A DNA stretch of 5,145 nt, taken from contig JAEZAI010000091.1 of NCBI GenBank assembly GCA_023427825.1, positions 1 through 5,145 of the forward strand. Reading direction: 5' to 3'. The notes beneath the pieces were generated by a model. It was not told where the DNA came from. It was given only the letters and a program-made list of their open reading frames with translations, and did no database searches. The DNA comes from Actinomycetes bacterium (lineage in GTDB: Bacteria; Actinomycetota; Acidimicrobiia; Acidimicrobiales; Microtrichaceae). The translations under genes were made by a program, and so were the position numbers. Below are positions 1 to 5,145 of this stretch, piece by piece (within the stretch, counting starts at the first letter, position 1; each line of letters starts with the position of its first letter).

Positions 1-1
1 C

Positions 2-604
2 GACCTCGACCCCCTCCTCGCCGGCGTCCTCGCCGGCACCGGCATCGCCCGCTTCGCCCAACCCGACCACAGCCGACGGCTCCACCTCGTCGCCGACGAC
101 CACGACCACAGCGACGGGTTAGGCTGCGGCTGCTCGGACGATGGTGCGGTCGGGTTCCCCGTGATGACGCCCGACGGCATCCCCGTCCGCTTCACCGCCG
201 AACAATGGGAGATGCTCGCGTGTGACCCCCACATCGTCGAGGTGCTCGTCGACACCTTCGGACAACCGAAGGCAGCCCGCGAGCTCGACCGGTCACCCAG
301 TCCCCTCACCCGGAGTGCACTCATCGCCCGCGACGGCGGCTGCGCCTACCCAGGATGCGACTGCCCCGCCTCCTGGTGCGACGCCCACCACGTCATCGAA
401 TGGTCTCGAGACGGCAGAACCGTCACCGTCAACCTCGTGCTGCTCTGCCGACGGCATCACGGCATCGTCCACCGCAAAGGATGGCGGATCACCGCCAACC
501 CCCAACCTGGTCCGGGCCAAGGGTTCTTCACCATCACCACACCCTCCGGACACCAGATGGACACCGAACACCGCCGGCGCCGACGAGCCGCACCCGCCGC
601 ATGA
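2..604 (+). CDS. HNH endonuclease of the 13E12/DUF222 family, 3' part (5' end outside window)
   Basis: This is a predicted DNA-cutting nuclease of the HNH (beta-beta-alpha metal) fold. The frame is open from position 2 with no stop, so the gene starts left of the window and 200 residues are visible. The GTG/ATG at 161/164 are internal. Visible residues 1-110 look like the end of the DUF222 region, with a Asp/His/Cys-rich patch at 32-47. The HNH core follows: paired cysteines C114 and C119, CDAHH at 126-130, N144, then CRRHH at 149-153 and H157. All expected metal-binding and catalytic positions of the 13E12 pattern are present, so the core appears intact. The tail ends in an Arg-rich run. Such genes occur in many copies in actinobacterial genomes, often near mobile DNA, and their role is not established. 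It converges on the ABC-F gene. Its one TTA codon (119-121) is unusual in this GC-rich setting. Confidence 0.9.
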   Translation, partial: DLDPLLAGVLAGTGIARFAQPDHSRRLHLVADDHDHSDGLGCGCSDDGAVGFPVMTPDGIPVRFTAEQWEMLACDPHIVEVLVDTFGQPKAARELDRSPSPLTRSALIARDGGCAYPGCDCPASWCDAHHVIEWSRDGRTVTVNLVLLCRRHHGIVHRKGWRITANPQPGPGQGFFTITTPSGHQMDTEHRRRRRAAPAA

Positions 605-620
605 GCGCGGGACCCCAACG

Positions 621-660
621 GACGCACCACCACACCTGACAGCAACCCACCACCAACCCC
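621..660 (+). terminator. C-rich, G-poor tract after the HNH gene, possible Rho-loading site
   Basis: Directly downstream of the HNH stop the plus strand is strongly biased: in these 40 bases I count 22 C, 4 G, 13 A and 1 T. Unstructured C-rich, G-poor RNA is what Rho factor binds, and actinobacteria rely on Rho. The bias is seen directly; the role as a rut site is inferred. It lies just before the inverted repeat at 661-688. Confidence 0.25.
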
Positions 661-688
661 ACCCGGACGCACACCTGCGCGTCCGGGT
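661..688. terminator. Perfect 10-bp inverted repeat between convergent genes, probable bidirectional terminator
   Basis: ACCCGGACGC (661-670) is the exact reverse complement of GCGTCCGGGT (679-688), leaving an 8-base loop. It sits in the 108-bp gap between the HNH gene and the ABC-F gene, which converge here, so a hairpin terminator serving both directions is the natural reading. Neither side has a T tract, as is common for hairpin terminators in GC-rich actinobacteria. The stem is seen directly; termination is inferred from position. Confidence 0.5.
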
Positions 689-712
689 CGCTGCGCGTCC
701 GCGCCCGGGCGC
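675..712. repeat. 11-bp direct repeat plus 12-bp palindrome at the ABC-F 3' end
   Basis: CTGCGCGTCCG occurs at 675-685 and again at 691-701, 16 bp apart. GCGCCCGGGCGC at 701-712 is a perfect palindrome ending one base before the ABC-F stop codon. The second repeat copy could compete with the first for pairing with the left arm of the 661-688 hairpin. Function unknown; it may only extend the terminator structure. Confidence 0.45.
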
Positions 713-2683
713 TCAGGAGTGGGCGTCCAGCTCCTCCTGGGCCTCCATCCACTCGGCGAGCAGCTGCTCCGCCTTCGCGGCTGCGGCCTCGTGGCGGTCG
801 GCCAGGTCCCGGACGAGCGCGTGGTCGTCGTAGATGTCGGGATCGGCGAGCTGTGCGGCCAGCTCCCCGGCCGCCTTCTCGGCCTCGTGCGCCTGGCGCT
901 CCAGCGATCGGACGCGGGTCTTCAACGCCTTGGTGGACTGCTCCTTGGCGCGCCGCTCCCCTGCCGACGCCCGGCGCTGGTCGGCCTTGCTCTGGCGACG
1001 ACCGCCCGCTGCGGGCGAAGCGGCCGGCGCGGCCTCGGGAGTGGCCCGGGACGCCGCGGCCATGACGCCCTTCGGGGCCAGGACCTCCTCATCGACCGAC
1101 GGGTGGTACACGACGGTGCCGTCGCGCACCTCGAGGAGCGCGTCGGCCACGGACCGGATGAGGTAGCGGTCGTGGGTCACGAGCAGCACGGCGCCGGGGT
1201 ACGCGACCAGCGCGTCCTCGAGCACGTCGCACGACGGCAGGTCCAGGTGGTTGGTCGGCTCGTCGAGCACCAGCAGGTTGACCGGCTCCACCATGATCCG
1301 GGCCAGGGCCAGGCGGGTCCGCTCGCCGCCGGACAGGTCGGCGACCTTTCGATCGACGGCGTCGCCCTTGAAGCCGAACGCGGCGAGCACGGTGCGCAGG
1401 TTGCGGCCGTGCTCGTCGCCGACCGCCCGCCGGAGCTCCTCGAAGACCGTGCGGTCGAAGTCCAGCGCCTCCACCTGGTGCTGGGCGAACTCGGCGATGT
1501 CCACGTTGGCGCCGAGCTGCACGTGGCCGGCCATGGCCGGCAGGCGTCCCAGCAGCAGCCGCAGCAACGTGGTCTTCCCGGCGCCGTTGGGGCCGATCAG
1601 CGCCAGCTTCTGCCCGCGCTCCAGCACCAGGTTCACGTGCTCCAGGACGGGCAGGCCGTCGAAGCCGACCGTGGCGTCCTCGGCCTCGACGACCACCCGG
1701 GCCGAGCGCTGGGGCTTCGGGAACGAGAACCGGGCCTGCACCTGCTCGACCGTCGGCGCCTCGAGTCGTTCGAGCTTCTCGAGCGTCTTGATGCGGGACT
1801 GCACCTGGCGGGCCTTCGTCGCCTTGTAGCGGAACCGCTCGACGAAGCGCTCCACGTGGGCGATCTGGCGTTGCTGGGCCTCGGCGGCCGCGATCGCCGC
1901 CTGGTGACGCTCCTCGCGCTGGACGACGAACTCGGCGAACCCGCCGACGTACTCGGTGGCCCGACCCTGCGCGACCTCGATCACCCGCTCGGCCACGGCG
2001 TCCAGGAAGTCGCGGTCGTGGGAGACGAAGAGGATGGCGCCGGGCCAGTCCTGGAGGTACTGCTCCAACCACGCCACCGACTCCACGTCCAGGTGGTTGG
2101 TGGGCTCGTCGAGCACCAGCAGGTCCGGCGCGCTGAGCATGAGCCGCGCGAGGGCGACGCGCATGCGCCACCCTCCCGAGAGCTCCTCCACAGGACGGTC
2201 GCCGTCGGCGACGGTGAACCCCAGGCCGCCGAGCACTCGCCGGGCCTCGGCCTCCACGCCGTAGCCCCCGAGCGTCTCGAACCGGTGCTGGACCTCGCCG
2301 TACGCGGCCAGCGCGTGCTCGTGGGCGTCCTCGTCCTCGTCGGCGCCGCCCGGGCCGGTGCTGGCGACGTCGGCCGCCAGGCGGGCCAGCTGCTCCTCGA
2401 GGTCCGTGATGTGGGCCGCGCCCCGCAGGACCTCTTCGATCACGGAGCCCTTCACCTGCTCGGTCAGCTCCTGGGGCAGGTAGCCGATGCGGCTCCCCTT
2501 GGCGATGTGGACCTCGCCGCTGTCGGCCCGCTGGAGGCCGACGACGATCTCCAGGATCGTGGTCTTGCCGACGCCGTTGCCGCCCACGAGCGCGACGCGG
2601 CGGCCGGGCACCAGACGGAACGAGACGTCGGTGAACAGCGTGCGGCCACCGTGGGCCTTGGAGAGTCCGGAGACCGAGATCAT
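713..2683 (-). CDS. ABC-F family ATPase, YheS/YdiF/ABCF3-like ribosome-associated factor
   Basis: This 656-residue protein has two ABC ATPase domains and no membrane segments, so it is an ABC-F protein that acts in the cytoplasm on the ribosome, not a transporter. Domain 1 has Walker [10 protein letters not shown] (34-42), signature LSGGW (168-172), Walker [13 protein letters not shown] (188-199) and H-loop H222. The linker between the domains (about 240-315), charged and helical with a [13 protein letters not shown] stretch (281-293), corresponds to the tRNA-contacting P-site motif. Domain 2 has Walker [10 protein letters not shown] (364-372), signature LSGGERTR (450-457), Walker B (470-481) and H504. 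Both catalytic glutamates (E193, E475) are present. A Pro/Ala-rich hinge (about 541-560) leads to a basic, then heptad-like coiled-coil tail (about 565-650), as in Uup/YheS-type proteins. The ATG start fits the usual MI-V-GLSK opening; no strong Shine-Dalgarno is visible. Whether it gives antibiotic resistance or is a housekeeping translation factor cannot be told; the linker resembles YheS/YdiF more than known resistance members. Confidence 0.95.
   Translation of the reverse strand: MISVSGLSKAHGGRTLFTDVSFRLVPGRRVALVGGNGVGKTTILEIVVGLQRADSGEVHIAKGSRIGYLPQELTEQVKGSVIEEVLRGAAHITDLEEQLARLAADVASTGPGGADEDEDAHEHALAAYGEVQHRFETLGGYGVEAEARRVLGGLGFTVADGDRPVEELSGGWRMRVALARLMLSAPDLLVLDEPTNHLDVESVAWLEQYLQDWPGAILFVSHDRDFLDAVAERVIEVAQGRATEYVGGFAEFVVQREERHQAAIAAAEAQQRQIAHVERFVERFRYKATKARQVQSRIKTLEKLERLEAPTVEQVQARFSFPKPQRSARVVVEAEDATVGFDGLPVLEHVNLVLERGQKLALIGPNGAGKTTLLRLLLGRLPAMAGHVQLGANVDIAEFAQHQVEALDFDRTVFEELRRAVGDEHGRNLRTVLAAFGFKGDAVDRKVADLSGGERTRLALARIMVEPVNLLVLDEPTNHLDLPSCDVLEDALVAYPGAVLLVTHDRYLIRSVADALLEVRDGTVVYHPSVDEEVLAPKGVMAAASRATPEAAPAASPAAGGRRQSKADQRRASAGERRAKEQSTKALKTRVRSLERQAHEAEKAAGELAAQLADPDIYDDHALVRDLADRHEAAAAKAEQLLAEWMEAQEELDAHS
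1241..1277 (-). repeat. Walker B-coding repeat, domain 2 copy
   Basis: These 37 bases match 2087-2123 with a single mismatch (36/37). They encode the second [12 protein letters not shown] motif. The two copies are 846 bp apart, exactly 282 codons, so recombination between them would delete one domain unit in frame. Confidence 0.8.
2087..2123 (-). repeat. Walker B-coding repeat, domain 1 copy
   Basis: Partner of 1241-1277, encoding the first [12 protein letters not shown] motif of the ABC-F protein. The near identity at the DNA level reflects protein conservation plus shared codon choice, perhaps helped by gene conversion. Confidence 0.8.
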
Positions 2684-2694
2684 GACGGTCGCCC

Positions 2695-2700
2695 AACTTA
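2695..2700 (-). promoter_or_regulatory. Possible -10 box of the ABC-F gene
   Basis: On the minus strand TAAGTT fits the actinobacterial -10 pattern TANNNT and stands 11 bases before the ABC-F ATG, which would give a very short leader. No -35-like hexamer is visible at the usual spacing, where the sequence is instead part of the hairpin at 2706-2731. The TAA in it is also the stop of a possible 14-codon leader ORF. One hexamer is weak evidence. Confidence 0.2.
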
Positions 2701-2742
2701 GGCGGCGCCGACGACCTCCCCGTCGTCGGCGTGACGGATCAC
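2698..2742 (-). CDS. Possible 14-codon leader ORF before ABC-F
   Basis: On the minus strand a GTG (2742-2740) opens a short frame reading [14 protein letters not shown] (first residue fMet if initiated) and ending in TAA, 14 bases before the ABC-F ATG. A GGTGG at a short distance upstream is a weak Shine-Dalgarno candidate. The 2706-2731 hairpin lies wholly inside it. Leader peptides are known before some ribosome-targeting resistance genes, including ABC-F genes, but an ORF this short arises easily by chance. No conserved peptide is recognised. Confidence 0.12.
   Translation of the reverse strand: MIRHADDGEVVGAA
2706..2731 (-). promoter_or_regulatory. Strong GC hairpin in the acyl-CoA synthetase/ABC-F gap (terminator or attenuator)
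   Basis: On the minus strand CGCCGACGAC pairs perfectly with GTCGTCGGCG (10 bp) around the loop GGGGAG. It lies about 100 bases after the acyl-CoA synthetase stop and ends 22 bases before the ABC-F ATG. It may terminate the upstream transcript or fold in the ABC-F leader. There is no T tract after it. Structure is seen directly; function is inferred. Confidence 0.4.
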
Positions 2743-2764
2743 CGCACCACCGGTCGGCGGGGAC

Positions 2765-2797
2765 TCATGTGCCGCCTGCAACCTGCTTGGCCCAGCG
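2765..2797 (-). repeat. Second, in-frame copy of the acyl-CoA synthetase 3' end
   Basis: These 33 bases match 2831-2863 at 28 of 33 positions, including an unbroken 17-base match (2781-2797 with 2847-2863). On the minus strand they read RWAKQVAGGT followed by TGA, against RWAKQVAAGS and TGA at the true gene end. The offset is exactly 66 bp, so the copy is in the same reading frame as the gene, 11 codons beyond its stop. The sequence between the copies shows no clear similarity to the gene body. It may be a decayed tandem duplication or the remnant of a deleted paralogue. Confidence 0.75.
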
Positions 2798-2852
2798 CGC
2801 CGCAGGTCGCCGTGTGCACGGATTCTGGAATCAGGAACCGGCTGCGACCTGC
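2778..2852 (-). promoter_or_regulatory. Three-segment region able to form two mutually exclusive hairpins
   Basis: In minus-strand order there is GCAGGTCGC (2852-2844, inside the end of the acyl-CoA synthetase gene), then GCGACCTGC (2810-2802), then GCAGGTTGC (2786-2778). The middle segment pairs with the first by nine Watson-Crick pairs (33-base loop) or with the third by eight plus one G-U pair (15-base loop). The outer segments belong to the two repeat copies. This resembles a switch layout, but could be a by-product of the duplication in GC-rich DNA. Confidence 0.2.
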
Positions 2853-2863
2853 TTGGCCCAGCG
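2831..2863 (-). repeat. First copy of the duplicated acyl-CoA synthetase 3' end
   Basis: The last ten codons and stop of the acyl-CoA synthetase gene, repeated at 2765-2797. The similarity starts just after the ADY that precedes RWAK and runs through the stop codon. Confidence 0.75.
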
Positions 2864-4477
2864 ATAGTCGGCCTTGCCGGCGGGCGAGCGGACGACGGTG
2901 TCCACCAGCACCAGCTCGCGCGGCACCTTGTACCCGGCCAGGTGGTCTCGGGCGTACTCCTCGATGTCGGCGAGCGTGGGCGTGCGCCCCTCGACGGGCT
3001 GGACGACCGCCACCACCTGCTCACCCCAGCGCTCGTGCGGGACACCGACCACGACGGCGTCGTACACGTCGGGGTGACCCTTGAGGACGCCCTCGACCTC
3101 CTCGGGGAAGACCTTCTCGCCGCCGGTGTTGATGCTGACCGACCCGCGGCCAAGGAGCACCACGGAGCCGTCGGCCTCGACGGTGGCCATGTCGCCCGAG
3201 ATGACGTAGCGCCGCCCGTCGATCTCCACGAACGCCTCGGCGGTCTTGTCGGGCGCGTTGTGGTAGCGCAGCGGGATCCAGCCGGTGTGGGCCACCCGCC
3301 CGATCTCGCCGGAGCCCGGACGCAGCTCGTGACCGTCGAGGTCGAGCACCTTGGTCCCGTCGGCGACGTTGTCGTACCGGGTGACGTTGCCGGAGTCCTC
3401 ACCCGGCTGCAGGCGCTGGCTGCCCTGGATGCCCGTCTCGGACGAACCGAAGCCGTCGGTGAACACCACGTTCGGCAGCATCTCCTGCACGCGGTGCCGG
3501 GCGGTGGCGCTGATCGGCGCGCCCCCGTTCGAGAACGAGAACAGCGAGCTGGCGTCGAAGGGGCCGTTGGCGTCCCACTCGTCGCAGAGCGGCCGGGCCA
3601 TGGCGTCACCGACCACGGTCATGGCGCTCACCTTCTCCTCGGCCACCGTGCGCCAGACCACGGCGGGATCGAAGCGGCCCTGGTGCAGCACCACCTTGGC
3701 GCCGCAGAGGAGCCACATGACCGAGACCCACTGGGCGGCGGCGTGCATCATCGGAGCCAGCGCGTAGAACGTGAAGTCGAAGTCGATGATGCGCTCGACG
3801 GTCTCCTGCGGGCTGGACACCGGGCCGGTCATCCGCATGGGGTCGCCGCCGCCGATGCACCCGAAGAACGCGTCCCCCATCCGCCACACCACGCCCTTGG
3901 GCATGCCGGTGGTGCCACCCGTGTAGATGACGTAGATGTCCTCGTCGCCCCGGCCCTCGACCACGGGCCGGTCGGGCGACGCCGCAGCCAGCGCGGCCTC
4001 GTAGTCCGCGCCGCCGGGCACGCCGTCGAGCGACGCCTCCGTCCCCGGCTCGGCGACCACGAGCGTGTGCCGCAGGGTGGGCACGTCGCCGGCGACCTCG
4101 GCAACGTTCGGAGCGAAGCGCTGCTCGCAGACCACGGCGACCAGGCCGGCGTCGGCGAACAGGTATCGCAGCTCGTCGGCGACGTAGCGGTAGTTGATGT
4201 TGACCGGCACGGCCCGCAGCTTGAAGGCGGCGAACATCGTCTCCAGGTACTCGGTGCCGTTCGTGAGGTAGCAGCCGACGAAGTCACCGGGGCCCACGCC
4301 CGCCGCCGCAAGGTGGTTGGCCAGGCGGTTGGCCCGCTCCTCGAGCTGGCCGTAGGTCAGGCGCCGGTCGCCGGCAACGACCGCCTCCCGCTCGGCGACC
4401 CGGTCGACCACCGCCTCCCACTGGTCCGCAAGGTTGTACCTGCTCGCTGCCGCCGGCTGCGGCTGTGCCCCCGTCAT
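2831..4477 (-). CDS. Acyl-CoA synthetase (FadD19-like AMP-forming ligase)
   Basis: This 548-residue ANL-superfamily enzyme joins a carboxylic acid to coenzyme A through an acyl-adenylate, in the cytoplasm. Motifs in order: phosphate-binding YTGGTTGMPKG (185-195), the GFGSSETG adenine-site motif (342-349), SGD (427-429; D429 binds the ribose), hinge region GRGSVSINTGGEKVFPEE (443-460) and the catalytic lysine K535 in SPAGKADYRW (531-540). Nothing essential is missing. The VNINYRY...DELRYLF and SVSINTGGEKVFPEEVE stretches recall mycobacterial FadD19, which activates the cholesterol side chain; I infer similarity from memory, so the substrate could equally be another fatty or aromatic acid. The ATG at 4477 is chosen because the YNLADQWEAV opening usual for the family begins about 14 residues in; the frame stays open further upstream only because the DNA is GC-rich. 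No Shine-Dalgarno is seen. The tail stops after VAAGS, and a near copy of it lies 66 bp downstream. Confidence 0.95.
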   Translation of the reverse strand: MTGAQPQPAAASRYNLADQWEAVVDRVAEREAVVAGDRRLTYGQLEERANRLANHLAAAGVGPGDFVGCYLTNGTEYLETMFAAFKLRAVPVNINYRYVADELRYLFADAGLVAVVCEQRFAPNVAEVAGDVPTLRHTLVVAEPGTEASLDGVPGGADYEAALAAASPDRPVVEGRGDEDIYVIYTGGTTGMPKGVVWRMGDAFFGCIGGGDPMRMTGPVSSPQETVERIIDFDFTFYALAPMMHAAAQWVSVMWLLCGAKVVLHQGRFDPAVVWRTVAEEKVSAMTVVGDAMARPLCDEWDANGPFDASSLFSFSNGGAPISATARHRVQEMLPNVVFTDGFGSSETGIQGSQRLQPGEDSGNVTRYDNVADGTKVLDLDGHELRPGSGEIGRVAHTGWIPLRYHNAPDKTAEAFVEIDGRRYVISGDMATVEADGSVVLLGRGSVSINTGGEKVFPEEVEGVLKGHPDVYDAVVVGVPHERWGEQVVAVVQPVEGRTPTLADIEEYARDHLAGYKVPRELVLVDTVVRSPAGKADYRWAKQVAAGS

Positions 4478-4484
4478 GGTCGGG

Positions 4485-4490
4485 ACGGTA
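4485..4490 (-). promoter_or_regulatory. Possible leaderless-type -10 box of the acyl-CoA synthetase gene
   Basis: On the minus strand TACCGT matches TANNNT and is followed by seven bases (CCCGACC) and then the ATG. That spacing would place the transcription start at or next to the A of the start codon, as in leaderless actinobacterial genes, and agrees with the lack of a Shine-Dalgarno. No clear -35 hexamer is visible. It lies in the 26-bp gap after the upstream gene, so read-through from that gene also remains possible. Confidence 0.3.
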
Positions 4491-4503
4491 CCGGAGCGCA
4501 CCC

Positions 4504-5145
4504 TCAGGCGGGAGCCGGTCCGTCCGGCCCGGGCACGGCGAGCAGCGCGCCCTGCGGCGTGCTCCTCGCCGCGTTCGTCCACTGGACCACGCCGATGCCG
4601 TCGATGCGCGAGTCGGTGTTCGCACACCCGCCGTCGGCGTAGGACTGGTAGTTCACCGACCACCGCGACGGTGCCAGCTCGCCGCCGTCGAGCGTGATGA
4701 CCCGGGGATCGCTCCACCGGACCCCGACCGTCGGGTCGTCGCAGCGGGCGAAGACCTCCGACCACATGACGACGCCGTCGATGCGGTCGCCCGGCGGGTA
4801 CAGGTCCCGGACCACCGTGACCCGGCCGTCGGGCCCGGTGACGCTGCCCCGCCACACGGGTCCGTCGTCGCCGTCGTGGCGGGCGATCGTGAGGCGGTAG
4901 GGCTGCCGCGGCGACCACGGCATGTCCCGGGTGTTCACGTTGTGCAGCGCGGACGGGAGCTCCGACCCCGAGCCGTCGAGCTCGCGGCCCGAGGCGTCGT
5001 AGCCGCCCCAGTTCACGGCGGTGGAGCCCGGGTGCTGCGGGTGCCACTGCAGGCCCAGGTGCGCGCCGCCGGCACGTCGCCCGCGCTCGTCCGCGAAGTC
5101 CGCCTGCAGCGCCCAGAAGTACAGGCTGTCCACCGAGGGCGGCTC
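4504..5145 (-). CDS. Tryptophan-rich protein of unknown function, C-terminal part (5' end outside window)
   Basis: The frame is open to the right edge (GAG at 5145-5143), so 213 C-terminal residues are seen; the GTG at 5133 is probably internal. I do not recognise a characterised family with certainty; the pattern recalls conserved hypothetical actinobacterial proteins and possibly DUF3472, at low confidence. Visible blocks: YFWALQADF (9-17), AHLGLQWHPQHPG (28-40), NWGGYD (45-50), NTRDMPW (71-77), WRGSV (98-102), MWSEVFARCDDP (127-138), VRWSDP (142-147), NYQSYADGGCANTDS (165-179) and GVVQWTNAAR (185-194). There are nine tryptophans, many aromatic and Gly/Asp turns, and only two cysteines (C135, C174). 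This suggests a beta-rich fold, perhaps carbohydrate-binding or secreted with one disulfide, but any signal peptide is outside the window. It ends 26 bp before the acyl-CoA synthetase start on the same strand, so the two may be co-transcribed. Confidence 0.8.
   Translation of the reverse strand, partial: EPPSVDSLYFWALQADFADERGRRAGGAHLGLQWHPQHPGSTAVNWGGYDASGRELDGSGSELPSALHNVNTRDMPWSPRQPYRLTIARHDGDDGPVWRGSVTGPDGRVTVVRDLYPPGDRIDGVVMWSEVFARCDDPTVGVRWSDPRVITLDGGELAPSRWSVNYQSYADGGCANTDSRIDGIGVVQWTNAARSTPQGALLAVPGPDGPAPA

Noticed and set aside
2..604. HNH gene as part of a restriction or phage-defence system, or a homing endonuclease
   Set aside because: The motif pattern is that of the common 13E12 family. 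No methyltransferase, intron, intein or defence partner is visible, and the neighbouring genes face it and look metabolic or housekeeping.
1089..2696. 535-codon minus-strand frame overlapping the ABC-F gene
   Set aside because: Same-strand frame shadow, extremely Arg/Gly/Pro-rich with no motif.
719..2701. 660-codon open frame on the plus strand, antisense to nearly the whole ABC-F gene
   Set aside because: Its translation is low-complexity (Leu/Gly/Arg/Val/His-rich) with no domain, while the opposite strand carries a complete ABC-F with all motifs. Long antisense frames are expected in GC-rich codons with G/C third positions.
2821..2832. GATTCTGGAATC palindrome at the acyl-CoA synthetase stop codon
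   Set aside because: Five-base arms with a two-base centre are too short to support an operator or terminator call; it lies in the loop of the larger possible hairpin.
2765..2863. Start of a CRISPR array or attL/attR pair from the duplicated segment
   Set aside because: Only two diverged copies exist, both coding-like and ending in the same stop codon, with no integrase, cas gene or further repeat in the window.
2831..4477. Stand-alone NRPS adenylation domain of a biosynthetic cluster
   Set aside because: The motifs match acyl-CoA synthetases of the FadD type and there is no carrier protein, condensation domain or thioesterase nearby.
2942..4642. 566-codon plus-strand frame antisense to the acyl-CoA synthetase
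   Set aside because: It runs across two real genes and their gap, has no recognisable motif and mirrors GC-rich codon use.
4478..5047. N-terminal extension of the acyl-CoA synthetase by 190 residues
   Set aside because: The extension is Arg/Ala/Gly-rich without any domain and overlaps the frame of the motif-rich unknown protein. Family members start close to the YNLADQW block.

Overview
The window is GC-rich DNA (roughly 70% by eye). All four genes end in TGA, and the gene content fits a high-GC actinobacterium (Actinomycetota): a 13E12-type HNH protein, a FadD19-like acyl-CoA ligase and an ABC-F ATPase. An Acidimicrobiia-like or mycobacteria-like relative is plausible, but the class cannot be fixed from this sequence.

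Layout, left to right. Positions 2-604 (+) hold the 3' part of a 13E12/DUF222-type HNH endonuclease gene, cut by the left edge. Positions 605-712 are a convergent intergenic gap with a C-rich, G-poor tract and a perfect 10-bp inverted repeat, probably a terminator zone. Positions 713-2683 (-) encode a complete ABC-F ATPase with two nucleotide-binding domains, which is a ribosome-associated translation factor type and not a transporter. Positions 2684-2830 form a 147-bp gap that is the least ordinary part of the window. It contains a second, in-frame, diverged copy of the last 33 nt of the upstream gene, including its stop codon. It also has a segment that can pair with either copy, a strong GC hairpin and a possible 14-codon leader ORF ending just before the ABC-F start. 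Positions 2831-4477 (-) encode a complete 548-residue FadD19-like acyl-CoA synthetase. Positions 4504-5145 (-) hold the C-terminal part of a tryptophan-rich protein of unknown function, cut by the right edge.

The three minus-strand genes read in the order unknown protein, acyl-CoA synthetase, ABC-F. The first two are 26 bp apart and could be co-transcribed, although a leaderless-type -10 box directly before the acyl-CoA synthetase start suggests it may have its own promoter. The ABC-F gene is separated by hairpins and probably has its own expression control. The HNH gene faces them from the other strand. No shared pathway links the four genes, and I see no mobile element, CRISPR array, RNA gene or clear defence system. 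The most interesting leads are the duplicated gene tail with its alternative pairing in the 2684-2863 region and the uncharacterised protein at the right edge.
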